Assembly: GCA_022779465.1 (NCBI GenBank)
Contig: JALFTB010000008.1
Location: 4,633 to 68,632 of the forward strand
DNA: 64,000 nucleotides
Direction: 5' to 3'
DNA from: CAG-533 sp022779465
GTDB lineage: Bacteria; Bacillota_I; Bacilli_A; RF39; UBA660
Shown: positions 35,525-44,137 of the stretch, one piece after another
How positions within the stretch are numbered: the stretch's first letter is position 1
Layout of the letters: each line of letters starts with the position of its first letter
The notes under the pieces: generated by a model
What the model was told of the DNA's origin: nothing
Seen by the model: the letters and a program-made list of their open reading frames with translations, nothing else
The model's database searches: none
Made by a program: the position numbers and the translations under genes

Positions 35525-36175
35525 ATGAAGAAGTTTATAGAAGAAAACAAATTTTATTTAAAAAGTATTATTTTAATATTTGGAATAAATGCCCTTATCT
35601 ATTTTTTAATTAAATTATTTATTAATGATTACCATATAATAAGTATTCCTTTAGATAATAAGATTCCGTTTATTAAAGAATTTATTTATATTTATATGAT
35701 ATGGTATCCATTTTTAATAATAAGTTACTACAAAGTTTGGAAATACAATAAAGAAAAATACGGGAAATTAGTTTTAGTAACAGTTACTTCATTACTAATC
35801 CTATACATGTTCTTTATTCTTTATCCAACGAAAGTTGATAGGCCAGAAGTAAATAGCTTTCATGACTTAACAACTTTTGTAACCTACGTAACATTTTTAA
35901 CTGATACACCAGTTAATTGTTTCCCATCAGGTCATTGCTTATTATGCTTTGTTTTAATGTTTAGTACCTTTAGAGATAAGAAATTACCAATTCAATTTAG
36001 ATTTATTGTTAGTGTTTTAGGAACATTAATTATTTTCTCTACATTATTTGTTAAACAACACGTTATTTTAGATGCCGTAGGTTCCTTAATACTTGCCATA
36101 TTTACTTATTTCATAATTACTAATACCAAATACTTCAAAAAAATTGAACGAAAAATCGATAAAATGATGGAATAA
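35525..36175 (+). CDS. PAP2-family membrane phosphatase
   Basis: A 216-residue protein with about six transmembrane helices and the three phosphatase motifs: KVDRPEV (K-x6-RP-like), CFPSGHCLL (PSGH at 134-137) and VKQHVILDAV (H-x3-D). Such enzymes dephosphorylate lipid phosphates such as undecaprenyl pyrophosphate or phosphatidate; the substrate cannot be told from sequence. It stands alone, with a -10 box at its very start and the rplS promoter just after it. Confidence 0.88.
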   Translation: MKKFIEENKFYLKSIILIFGINALIYFLIKLFINDYHIISIPLDNKIPFIKEFIYIYMIWYPFLIISYYKVWKYNKEKYGKLVLVTVTSLLILYMFFILYPTKVDRPEVNSFHDLTTFVTYVTFLTDTPVNCFPSGHCLLCFVLMFSTFRDKKLPIQFRFIVSVLGTLIIFSTLFVKQHVILDAVGSLILAIFTYFIITNTKYFKKIERKIDKMME

Positions 36176-36187
36176 TTTCAAAAAACA

Positions 36188-36216
36188 TTGCATTATTTCA
36201 TATATTTTGTTATAAT
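36188..36216 (+). promoter_or_regulatory. Promoter of rplS
   Basis: TTGCAT, a 17-base spacer and TATAAT with extended TG. An untranslated leader of about 75 bases follows before rplS. Confidence 0.8.
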
Positions 36217-36222
36217 CAATTT

Positions 36223-36297
36223 GCTTTATTAAAAGCTGCTATAATCCGCTAATTAAATTATGATTATATGTAAATATAGTTGAAAGGAAGAAAACGT
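36223..36297 (+). other. rplS untranslated leader
   Basis: About 75 bases between the promoter and rplS, far longer than other leaders here. It could hold an L19-type autoregulatory structure, but I see only short possible pairings. Confidence 0.35.
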
Positions 36298-36636
36298 ATG
36301 AATTTAATTGATAAGATTAATCAAAAACATGTAAGACCAGACGTTCCTGAATTTAGATCAGGTGATATCGTAAGAGTAGACGTATGGATCAAAGAAGGTA
36401 AAAAAGAAAGAATTCAAGCTTTCGAAGGAATCGTAACATCAATTAAAGGTGGTTCAGTATCTAAAAGATTTACTGTAAGAAAGAAAAGTGGTAATGTTGC
36501 TGTATTAAGAACATTCGCTGTTAACTCACCATTAGTTGACAAAATAACTGTAGTTAAGAAGGGTATGGTTCGTAGAAAGAAACTAAACTTCTTAAAAGAC
36601 ATGAAGAAAGAATACAAAGTAAAGGAAAGAAATTAA
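36298..36636 (+). CDS. rplS: 50S ribosomal protein L19
   Basis: About 112 residues from the ATG at 36298, with AAAGGAAG upstream; an in-frame TTG six codons earlier lies ahead of that site. L19 motifs are RSGDIVRVDVWIKEGKKERIQAFEG, RFTVRKKSG and DKITVVKKGMVRRKKLNFLKD. It contributes to the 30S-50S bridge. The usual LHSP sequence reads VNSP here. The tRNA-methylase and processing genes that often precede it (rimM-trmD) are absent. Confidence 0.97.
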   Translation: MNLIDKINQKHVRPDVPEFRSGDIVRVDVWIKEGKKERIQAFEGIVTSIKGGSVSKRFTVRKKSGNVAVLRTFAVNSPLVDKITVVKKGMVRRKKLNFLKDMKKEYKVKERN

Positions 36637-36652
36637 TTTTCTTTCTTTTTTT
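36625..36652 (+). terminator. Terminator after rplS
   Basis: Stem GAAAGAAA/TTTCTTTC-type around TTAA with a T run, overlapping the stop codon. Confidence 0.88.
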
Positions 36653-36672
36653 GTCAATTAATTTCTGAATTC

Positions 36673-36702
36673 TTGACTAACTACCATAGTATTTATTATA
36701 AT
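36673..36702 (+). promoter_or_regulatory. Promoter of the TasA-like gene
   Basis: TTGACT, an 18-base spacer and TATAAT, 20 bases before the ATG. Confidence 0.75.
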
Positions 36703-36722
36703 TGTAATAGGATAGTGATACT

Positions 36723-37292
36723 ATGAAAAATAAAAAAACAATATTTTATCTAATAAGTTTTTCTTTAACATTAGCATTAATCATTGCAATAGCAGCCGGA
36801 TCATATGCTTATATTAGAGTTACTCGTGAACAAGAAAGTACCAATAAAATAACTACTCTTGAGTGTGTTAGTTTACAAATAACATCAGTTTCCTCAAATG
36901 GTATAACTTTATCAGGAGAATATCCTATTAAAAATACAGAAGGTTTAACCAAAACACCTTACACATTTACAATTAAAAATATTTGCTCTAAACCTTCAGC
37001 TGCTAAAGTAAATTTAGAAGTATTAACAGAGTCAACCTTAGTAAATGATTCAAGTATTAGAGCCTTAGTAACCGAAAGTGGTGAAACAGTTACAGATACA
37101 TCAAATACATTAGGAGGTTTCCCAGCTGGTATTAAAACTCTAGATACTGCTCGTTCAAGTTATACAATTTACTCAACTAATTTATCTACTGGTGCCAGCA
37201 AAACCTTAAATTTAAGAATCTGGTTAGACGAAAATGCTACCAGTGCTGAATTAGGGAAAACATTTAAAGGAATCCTAGTAGTAACAGCATAA
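36723..37292 (+). CDS. Stand-alone TasA/camelysin-like exported protein
   Basis: A 189-residue protein. A hydrophobic helix (about 8-28) is followed by GSYAYIR, the TasA/CalY-type processing region, then a beta-rich domain with two cysteines (LEC and NIC) and a C-terminal KTFKGILVVTA. The N-terminal domain of the large 4.5 kb surface protein has the same cysteine spacing style and KTFKGK end, so this looks like the single-domain version. TasA homologues form extracellular fibres; that role is inferred. No SipW-type peptidase was found in the window. pdp follows after 19 bases. Confidence 0.75.
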   Translation: MKNKKTIFYLISFSLTLALIIAIAAGSYAYIRVTREQESTNKITTLECVSLQITSVSSNGITLSGEYPIKNTEGLTKTPYTFTIKNICSKPSAAKVNLEVLTESTLVNDSSIRALVTESGETVTDTSNTLGGFPAGIKTLDTARSSYTIYSTNLSTGASKTLNLRIWLDENATSAELGKTFKGILVVTA

Positions 37293-37311
37293 AAAAGAAA
37301 AAGAGGTTATT

Positions 37312-38532
37312 ATGAATATATTAGATATTATAACTAAAAAGAAAAATAAAGAAGAATTAACATATGATGAACTATCATATGCTTTTTTAGGTTATTTAAA
37401 TAAAGAAATACCTGACTATCAAATGAGTTCCTTGCTTATGGCGATAACTATTAATGGTATGACTTTAAAAGAAACTATTAATTTAACAGATATCTTTATT
37501 AAAAGTGGAGATACTTATAAATTTAATAAACCAGTATGTGATAAACACTCAACTGGTGGCATTGGTGATACTGTTACCTTTGTTATTGCTCCAATTTTAG
37601 GTGCATTAAATATCCCTATTTGTAAAATGAGTGGTAGAGGCTTAGGTATTACTGGTGGAACTATCGATAAATTAGAAAGCATTCCCGGCTATAACATCAA
37701 TTTAACAAAAGAAGAATATTATCAAAGTATTGACTCTTGTCATATCGCTGTTGGTGCGCAAACTGATAATCTAGTCCCATTAGATAAAGTAATATATGCC
37801 TTAAGAGATGTTACTGGAACAACCGAAAGTATTCCTTTAATAGTATCTTCAATAATGAGTAAGAAAATAGCTTGTGGCGCTAAATATATTGTAATTGATA
37901 TCAAATGTGGAGAAGGAGCCTTAATTAAAACCAAAAAAGATGCCGAAATATTAAGTAAATGGTTAATTGATATTGGTACTCATTTCAACCGTAAAATAAA
38001 AACTATTATTACTGATATGGATGAACCATTAAGTACATGTATTGGTAATGCTCTAGAAGTAAAAGAAGCTATTGAAGTATTAAAAGGAAAAGAAAATAAT
38101 TTAGAAAAAGTTAGTATCGAAGTAGCATCTGAATTAATCTCAATGTATAAAGATATTCCTTTAAAAGAAGCTACTAAATTAGCTAAACAAACTCTAAAAG
38201 ACAATTCAGCATATCAAGCTTTCGAAAAATGGATAAACAATCAAAATGGAGATTTATCAAAACTAAAAGTTAGTAAAAATATCTTAGAATTAAAAAGTAG
38301 TAAAAATGGAACTGTTAAACATATCAGTGCTTTAGCTTGTGGTAAATTATCCCTAAAACTTGGTGCTGGCCGCTTAACTAAAGAATCAAAAATTGATTAT
38401 GGCGTTGGAATTAAATTATTAGTTCAAAAAGGTGATATAGTTAAAAAAGGTGATGTCCTTGCACTCCTATATGTCAAAGATAAAAACATTAGCTTAACTA
38501 AAGAAGATCTTCAAATATTTCAAATAAACTAA
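37312..38532 (+). CDS. pdp: Pyrimidine-nucleoside phosphorylase
   Basis: A 406-residue member of the thymidine/pyrimidine phosphorylase family. The signature is DKHSTGGIGDTVTFVIAPILGAL, then KMSGRGLGITGGTIDKLESIPG, and a C-terminal barrel-sandwich domain (GAGRLTKESKIDYGVGI). It splits thymidine or uridine with phosphate for base and sugar salvage. It fits functionally with the cytidine deaminase at 59 kb, which makes uridine. It probably shares the promoter at 36673 with the TasA-like gene. Confidence 0.96.
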   Translation: MNILDIITKKKNKEELTYDELSYAFLGYLNKEIPDYQMSSLLMAITINGMTLKETINLTDIFIKSGDTYKFNKPVCDKHSTGGIGDTVTFVIAPILGALNIPICKMSGRGLGITGGTIDKLESIPGYNINLTKEEYYQSIDSCHIAVGAQTDNLVPLDKVIYALRDVTGTTESIPLIVSSIMSKKIACGAKYIVIDIKCGEGALIKTKKDAEILSKWLIDIGTHFNRKIKTIITDMDEPLSTCIGNALEVKEAIEVLKGKENNLEKVSIEVASELISMYKDIPLKEATKLAKQTLKDNSAYQAFEKWINNQNGDLSKLKVSKNILELKSSKNGTVKHISALACGKLSLKLGAGRLTKESKIDYGVGIKLLVQKGDIVKKGDVLALLYVKDKNISLTKEDLQIFQIN

Positions 38533-38550
38533 ACCGTGTGTTTAGTTTTA
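38526..38550 (+). terminator. Terminator after pdp
   Basis: A 9-bp stem AAACTAAAC/GTTTAGTTT with a CGTGT loop and a short T tail. Confidence 0.78.
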
Positions 38551-38583
38551 TTTTATAAAAAGTAAAATCTTTATCTAAAAACC

Positions 38584-38612
38584 TTTACAAACTAAAGTCA
38601 ATTAATTATAAT
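38584..38612 (+). promoter_or_regulatory. Promoter of lon
   Basis: TTTACA, a 17-base spacer and TATAAT. No CtsR or CIRCE operator is evident. GGAGGTG precedes the lon ATG. Confidence 0.75.
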
Positions 38613-38637
38613 AAAAGACATATTTTGGAGGTGCAAA

Positions 38638-40905
38638 ATGGATAAGAACTTGCCTGTATTATTACTAAAAAAATTATCCCTTTTGCCGACCCAAGAAGTA
38701 CGTTTAGAATTAAATAATGAATTATCTCAACACGTGATCGAAGTAGCTAATACTAAATTTGATAAAAAAGTAGTAGTAATCTTACCTAAAAATTCTCTAG
38801 AAGAATCATTAGGTGTCAATGACCTGCCAGAAGTAGGCGTCTTAGCTCAAATTAAATCATGTGTAGTTTTACCCAACTCAAACTATAGAGTAGTTCTAAA
38901 AGGCTTAAATCGTGTTAAAATCAAAGATTACACTAACTACGCAGCTAATAAAAGTATCTTAATTGCTAGTACCCATTTAATCTATATCGATAATGGTGAA
39001 ACCGTTGAAGAATACGCCTTAAAGAAAAAATTAATCTCATTATTAAATAAATATATAACCTCATCAACTGAAATATCTAATTCAATCCTATCTAAAATAA
39101 AAGAAACCGATTCATTAGATGCTTTAACCGATATAATTGTTAACTTTATGCATTTTCCAATAGAAAAGAAACTTTTATACATGAATGAATTTGATGAATG
39201 TACAAGAGCTAAAATGCTTATTAAAGATATCAATGTTGAATTAGAAATAATTACTTTAAATAATAAAATAGATAATGAACTAAGAACTTCATTTGAACAA
39301 GAACAAAAAGAATATCTAATCAAAGCTAAAATTGAAAAATTAAATGAAGAACTTGGTATTAAATCAAGTAAAGAACAAGAAATTGCTTCTTATACTGAAA
39401 GTATTAATTCTCTAAAATTAAACGAAAAATCCAAAAAGAAATTAATGCAAGAATTAAAAAGATATGAATATACTCCTAATAACAATCCAGAATTATCAGT
39501 TATTCGTAACTATTTAGAAACAGTTTTATCACTTCCATATAACGTATCTTCTAAAGAAGAAACTAAAGCTGATAAAATATCTAAAGCCTTAGATAAAACC
39601 CATTATAAAATGGATAATGTTAAAAAGAGAATTATTGAGTATGCACTCTTAAAAGCAAAAAACCCATCATTAGATAACCCTGTATTATGTTTAATTGGTT
39701 CTCCTGGTGTTGGTAAATCAACTATCGCTAAAAGTATTGCTGAAGCTCTAAAAAGAGAATTTTATAAAATAAGTGTTGGTGGTCTAAATGATTCATCTGA
39801 ACTTACTGGTCATCGTCGTACTTATTTAGGTGCTGCTCCTGGTAAAATCATTGAAGCAATCTTAAAATGTGGTACTAATAATCCCGTTATCTTAATTGAT
39901 GAAGTAGATAAAATGGTTAAAGACTATAAAGGAGATCCTGCTAGTGTCTTACTAGATATCTTAGATAATAATCAAAATAAAGAATTTATCGATAACTATA
40001 TCGAAGAACCATTTGATTTATCAAAAGTCTTATTTATTCTAACTGCCAATGATGTTAACGAAATACCTGCCGTTTTAAGAGATCGTTTAGAAATAATTAA
40101 TATTTCAAACTATACATCTCTTGATAAAAAAGATATTGCTATTAATTATTTAATTCCTAATATCTGCACTAAATATAATGCTAAAAAACTAACTATTAGT
40201 GAAGAAATTGTTAATAAAATAATTAAAGAATATACACTAGAACCAGGTGTCAGAGAACTAGAACGCTTACTAGATAACGTCATAAGACATATGATTATAA
40301 ATGACATTAAAGAAGAACCTAATATAGTTGAAATCTTAGGGATGCCAATCATATCTTATGAAAATAAAACTAATCTAGTTGGTCAAGCTAATATAATTGG
40401 AGTATCACCATTAGGTGGAGCCTTAATTAAAGTTTCATCAATCATGGTACCTATGACTTATGATACAAATATTACTGGTAATGTTGGTGATGAACTAAGA
40501 GATTCAATTAAAATAGTCATGAGTTACTTTAAATCAAATGGTTATATGGACTATAAAAAATCAACTAATGGAATCCATATCAACTTTGATACCCATCGTT
40601 TTAAATTAGATGGAAGTAGTGGTTCTCTTGGAATTGCTATGAGCTTAGCTAGCTTAATTCATAATAAACCAATTGATTCAAATATTGCCTTCTTAGGTTC
40701 ACTAGATTTATATGGCCGAATAAATAAAGTAAGTAAACTAAGAGAAAAAGTTATCACAGCCTATAACAACAACATCACTCAATTATTTATTCCTATCGAT
40801 AATAAAATAGATGAGCCTACATTACCAATTGAAATCTTAAAAGAAATAAATATTATGTACATCTCTTCATTCGAAGAAATATATAAAATAATCTTTAAAA
40901 AATAA
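38638..40905 (+). CDS. lon: ATP-dependent protease Lon
   Basis: A 755-residue LonA. The N-terminal substrate domain begins PVLLLKKLSLLP, the AAA domain has Walker A GSPGVGKS (about 354-361) and Walker B VILIDEVDKM. The protease domain has Ser663 (GSLGIAM) and Lys704 (LREKV), the Ser-Lys dyad. The usual KDGPSAG context is altered to LDGSSGSLG, and the sequence between the dyad residues is two residues shorter than in E. coli, but both catalytic residues are present. It degrades misfolded and regulatory proteins. spoVID and ysxE follow, as in the Bacillus lon region. Confidence 0.95.
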   Translation: MDKNLPVLLLKKLSLLPTQEVRLELNNELSQHVIEVANTKFDKKVVVILPKNSLEESLGVNDLPEVGVLAQIKSCVVLPNSNYRVVLKGLNRVKIKDYTNYAANKSILIASTHLIYIDNGETVEEYALKKKLISLLNKYITSSTEISNSILSKIKETDSLDALTDIIVNFMHFPIEKKLLYMNEFDECTRAKMLIKDINVELEIITLNNKIDNELRTSFEQEQKEYLIKAKIEKLNEELGIKSSKEQEIASYTESINSLKLNEKSKKKLMQELKRYEYTPNNNPELSVIRNYLETVLSLPYNVSSKEETKADKISKALDKTHYKMDNVKKRIIEYALLKAKNPSLDNPVLCLIGSPGVGKSTIAKSIAEALKREFYKISVGGLNDSSELTGHRRTYLGAAPGKIIEAILKCGTNNPVILIDEVDKMVKDYKGDPASVLLDILDNNQNKEFIDNYIEEPFDLSKVLFILTANDVNEIPAVLRDRLEIINISNYTSLDKKDIAINYLIPNICTKYNAKKLTISEEIVNKIIKEYTLEPGVRELERLLDNVIRHMIINDIKEEPNIVEILGMPIISYENKTNLVGQANIIGVSPLGGALIKVSSIMVPMTYDTNITGNVGDELRDSIKIVMSYFKSNGYMDYKKSTNGIHINFDTHRFKLDGSSGSLGIAMSLASLIHNKPIDSNIAFLGSLDLYGRINKVSKLREKVITAYNNNITQLFIPIDNKIDEPTLPIEILKEINIMYISSFEEIYKIIFKK

Positions 40906-40907
40906 TT

Positions 40908-40937
40908 AAAAAAGAACTTACAATTAAGTTCTTTTTA
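40908..40937 (+). terminator. Terminator after lon
   Basis: A 12-bp stem AAAAAGAACTTA/TAAGTTCTTTTT with a CAAT loop and T tail. Confidence 0.92.
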
Positions 40938-40979
40938 TTATACATAATCATATACTTTGTTAGAAAGGACTGATTATGT

Positions 40980-41645
40980 ATGAATGAAGCTCATGTATTA
41001 GATAAGGAGTTTTTATTTAAATCAAGTATTTATGAAATAACAAGTATTTCTATTGAAGATAATCATGATATAAATGGTTCTAAAATAGAAGGCGAATTTA
41101 TTATTTCTGGAGATTATCGTCTCCATGAAATAAGTATTAATAAAGAAGATTTCTGTTTTAAATTACCATATACCCATGAATTACCAAGTAATATTAATTT
41201 AGATACTGTTGAACTTGAAATAACTGATTTTAACTATGAATTTAATAATAATGATGAATTAAAAGTTCATGTTGAATATATCTTAACCGCTGAAGAAGGT
41301 ATTAAATTATTTGAGTCAGAAGCTGAATTAAATAAATTTTTAGATAATAATGATGCTGAAATAATTGACCTAAAAGAAAGCACTAGAGCTCAAAATGAAG
41401 TATTACTACCAGAAACTAAAGAAGAAACAGAAACACCTTCAAAAATTGATGAAAATATGATTTTAGGAAGTATCAATGAAGAAGAAAAGTATGTTAAATA
41501 TCATATTCATACAGTAACAATGAACGATTCAATCGAATCAATAACTAAAGAATATAATATCTCCCTAAATACCTTAAAAAAATACAATACCTTTGAAAAT
41601 CTCGAACTAAACATGAAACTCTTAATTCCAGATGAAGAAAGTTAA
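40980..41645 (+). CDS. spoVID: SpoVID-like coat morphogenetic protein
   Basis: A 221-residue protein. The N-terminal half is a SPOCS-type beta domain (GEFIISGDYRLHEIS.. ELPSNINLDTVELEITDFNYEF). An acidic linker rich in Glu and Thr follows, then a C-terminal LysM-like domain (YHIHTVTMNDSIESITKEYNISLNTLKKYN..KLLIP). SpoVID drives encasement of the spore by coat and its LysM binds lipid II in Bacillus. It is about one third the length of the Bacillus protein. ysxE follows with a 14-base overlap, the Bacillus order. Confidence 0.83.
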   Translation: MNEAHVLDKEFLFKSSIYEITSISIEDNHDINGSKIEGEFIISGDYRLHEISINKEDFCFKLPYTHELPSNINLDTVELEITDFNYEFNNNDELKVHVEYILTAEEGIKLFESEAELNKFLDNNDAEIIDLKESTRAQNEVLLPETKEETETPSKIDENMILGSINEEEKYVKYHIHTVTMNDSIESITKEYNISLNTLKKYNTFENLELNMKLLIPDEES

Positions 41646-42504
41646 TGAAATATTTAACCCTAATAAAATAACCATAAAAGGAAAGTCAACCATCGTTGAT
41701 ACTGAAAGTGGTAAATATGTAATTAAAGAAAAACAAAAAGATATTAAAAGTCTCTATAATTATCTATCATCAAGAGATTTTAACAATTATCCCCAAATAA
41801 TAGATGAATATGATAATAATTATGTCTATGAATACTTAAAAGATAATCCATCTCCCTTAAATCAAAAATGTGTAGACATGGCAAAATTACTAGCTAATCT
41901 TCACTATAAAACTTCATACTTCAAACCAATCGTTAAAGATGAAATAAAAGGAGTATATGAAAATATCTTAAGTAATATTAACTATTTTGAAAACTATTAT
42001 CAAAAACTTATTGATAAAGCATCAAATGAAGAATATCCATCTCCCTCTAATTATTTATTATTAAGAAATGAAACCAAAATAAATTCTCTCATCTCATATC
42101 TCAAAAAAGAATTAGAAAAATGGTATAAAATAGTTATTAATAATGAAAAAGAAAGAGTAGTGTATAATCACAATAACTTAAGTATTGATCATTACATAAA
42201 TGATTATTTTATAAGTTGGGATAACTATCAAATAGATACTCCAGTCTTAGACTTAATTAATCTATATAAAAATGACTATAACAAATATGATTACAGTAAC
42301 TTTTTAGAAAATTACACAAAAAGATTTGAACTTCTAGAAGAAGAAAAACTTCTATTATTTATTATTATATCCTTACCAGACATTAAATATCTAAAAGAAG
42401 ATGAACTAACCAACACTATTATTATTGGTAAATTAATTAATTATATAAACAGCAGTGAAAAATTAATAAGGCCATATTATTCTATAGAGAAAAAAGAAGA
42501 GTAA
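41632..42504 (+). CDS. ysxE: YsxE/CotS-family kinase-like coat protein
   Basis: A 290-residue member of the CotS/aminoglycoside-phosphotransferase-like fold. N-terminal strands (KITIKGKSTIVDTESGKYVIKEKQ) carry the nucleotide-lobe Lys. An AKLLANLHYKTSYF helix, a catalytic-loop equivalent (VYNHNNLSIDHYINDYFISWDNYQIDTPVLDLINLY) and an SWDNYQ segment resembling the DFD/DWE metal site follow. In Bacillus ysxE sits next to spoVID and belongs to the coat kinase group. Enzyme activity is uncertain. The 3' end overlaps a small minus-strand gene. Confidence 0.82.
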   Translation: MKKVNEIFNPNKITIKGKSTIVDTESGKYVIKEKQKDIKSLYNYLSSRDFNNYPQIIDEYDNNYVYEYLKDNPSPLNQKCVDMAKLLANLHYKTSYFKPIVKDEIKGVYENILSNINYFENYYQKLIDKASNEEYPSPSNYLLLRNETKINSLISYLKKELEKWYKIVINNEKERVVYNHNNLSIDHYINDYFISWDNYQIDTPVLDLINLYKNDYNKYDYSNFLENYTKRFELLEEEKLLLFIIISLPDIKYLKEDELTNTIIIGKLINYINSSEKLIRPYYSIEKKEE

Positions 42505-42666
42505 AAATATCTCTATTAATAATATAAGTATATTCCATCTTAAAGGAAAAAAGAAAGTAATAATTAATTGATAAAATATTAAAGTACATAAAATTAGAAA
42601 CCAAAAAAATGACCATATACCTCTAAAAGGACTATTATTAAAATGGTTATTATTGTTACAATTCAT
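42463..42666 (-). CDS. Small Asn-rich membrane protein
   Basis: A 67-residue candidate gene with a good AGGTGA site seven bases before its ATG. It begins with an Asn-rich head (NCNNNNHFNNSPF) followed by two hydrophobic helices (about 17-35 and 44-65). I do not recognise a family. It is antisense to the last 42 bases of ysxE and to its 3' untranslated region up to the terminator at 42712. Tiny Asn-rich membrane proteins are common in spores, but a spore role is inference. Confidence 0.5.
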   Translation of the reverse strand: MNCNNNNHFNNSPFRGIWSFFWFLILCTLIFYQLIITFFFPLRWNILILLIEIFLLFFFLYRIIWPY

Positions 42667-42711
42667 ATAACTTCACCTAATATATTTTATGCTCTAAAAA
42701 AATTAAGTAGT

Positions 42712-42734
42712 AGGCTATATTTAGCCTTTTTTTT
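42712..42734 (+). terminator. Terminator 200 bases past ysxE
   Basis: Stem AGGCTA/TAGCCT with a TATT loop and a long T run, active only for the plus strand. It implies that the spoVID-ysxE message extends across the antisense small gene. Confidence 0.8.
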
Positions 42735-42776
42735 AATTTTAAAATGTTATATAATTATCATAGTAGGAGAATTTGT

Positions 42777-43535
42777 ATGAATAAAAAAGGTTTTATAGCT
42801 ACATCATTAATTTATTCTTTCTTTTTAGTGTTTTGTGCTACACTTGCTAGCTATGTTGCCATTAATATTCACAACAAAATGCTACTAAACAGAGTAACCG
42901 ACCAGATAAGAGAAGATTTAAATTCTACAAAATATGTAACTGATATGCCAGTTGGTTCTTATGTTAAATTCAATGTTAAATATACAAAAAACAATGCTGA
43001 TATAGATACCAGCGATTTAAATTATAATGTTTTATCTACAAGTGCAGACAAAATAACATTAATATCAAATGGAATATTCTTAACACTTCCTACTGAAATA
43101 GATAAAACCGATTATACTGAAATTGACCTTATGTTCTTAGATGAATTGCCTTTTTTTTCTGCTAACTCATGTACAAAAGATGGAACAGTATATCGAATGA
43201 TGACATCTGATGATTTTAACAATATTCTAAATACTAATAATATTGACATAATAAAAACTTTATTAAATGTTAATACAAAATATGCTGTTTTAAATAATCC
43301 AGATTATATCGTTAATTATTTTTCGTATGATCCTATAAATGATGCCAAAAAAGCCACAGAAGGTATTACAGAATATAAAAAATATCTGAGTAATAAATTG
43401 AAAAACACAACTGTTGAAGATTCTGACCCAGTAGGAATAAGATTAGTTTTTGATATTAATCCAAACATTGAAATTAAAGGTGGAGATGGTACAGACCTTT
43501 CTCCTTACATCCTTGAAAGTAGGTGTTACAAATGA
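42777..43535 (+). CDS. Pilin-like protein lacking the position-5 Glu
   Basis: About 252 residues from the ATG at 42777 (TAGGAGA upstream); an earlier in-frame ATG precedes that site. The start MNKKGFIATSLIYSFFLVFC has the prepilin layout KKG/F plus a long hydrophobic helix, but position 5 of the mature form is Ser, not Glu. A beta-rich domain follows, ending GGDGTDLSPYIL, which echoes the ends of the surface proteins at 4.5 and 14.2 kb. It is the first gene of a three-gene operon with another prepilin. Function is unknown. Confidence 0.72.
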   Translation: MNKKGFIATSLIYSFFLVFCATLASYVAINIHNKMLLNRVTDQIREDLNSTKYVTDMPVGSYVKFNVKYTKNNADIDTSDLNYNVLSTSADKITLISNGIFLTLPTEIDKTDYTEIDLMFLDELPFFSANSCTKDGTVYRMMTSDDFNNILNTNNIDIIKTLLNVNTKYAVLNNPDYIVNYFSYDPINDAKKATEGITEYKKYLSNKLKNTTVEDSDPVGIRLVFDINPNIEIKGGDGTDLSPYILESRCYK

Positions 43536-44137
43536 GAAATAATAAAGGCTTTGTTCTAATGGAAACAATTATAGTTATGAGTGTTTTATCAGTTGCTTTA
43601 ATGACATTATACTCATCATACGTTAAAATAATGGCTAATTCAAAAGCTAAAAATTTTTATGACACCCCAGAAGCATTATATATTGCGGAAGCAGTGAGTC
43701 GAGCTCAACTTTATAATAAAGGATATTTAGCATCAAACATCGAAGATAATTCTGATAAAAAGGCAACAATAATTAAAAATGGTTCAGCATATAAAATAAC
43801 ATGTTATAATGCAATAGAAACATATAATAAAAAGGCAACTTGTAGCACTACCTCCAATCTAATGGCTTATCAATCATCTGGGCTTAAAAGAATGTACGAT
43901 GCTTTTAATATAGAGGCAATCTATGTTGTAGATGCATTAGAATTTAAAAACTTATCTGAAGATAAATTTAAATCAGTACTTCAATTTTTTGATGGTAGTA
44001 CCATTGGTTATCTAAAAAGTATAGACAGAAGCACAATAGATCCAAAAAATGATACTTACACTGACTTAATCATTGTTAAAATTAAAACCGAAGAAGGATA
44101 TGTTTTCGGTCGTAGTGAAAGGACAGGACATAATTAA
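43532..44137 (+). CDS. Prepilin-like protein
   Basis: About 201 residues from the ATG at 43532, which has an AGGTG site and overlaps the previous stop. The leader RNNKG is followed by FVLMETIIVMSVLSVALMTLY with Glu at position 5, a canonical type IV prepilin start. Two cysteines (TCYN, ATCST) may form a disulphide. It probably acts as a minor pilin together with its upstream neighbour. TAATG coupling joins it to the next gene. Confidence 0.82.
   Translation: MRNNKGFVLMETIIVMSVLSVALMTLYSSYVKIMANSKAKNFYDTPEALYIAEAVSRAQLYNKGYLASNIEDNSDKKATIIKNGSAYKITCYNAIETYNKKATCSTTSNLMAYQSSGLKRMYDAFNIEAIYVVDALEFKNLSEDKFKSVLQFFDGSTIGYLKSIDRSTIDPKNDTYTDLIIVKIKTEEGYVFGRSERTGHN

Noticed and set aside
40940..40960. 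CATATACT before spoVID as a possible sigma-E -10 box.
   Set aside because: No matching -35 sequence at the proper distance, and the hexamer is close to background in AT-rich DNA.
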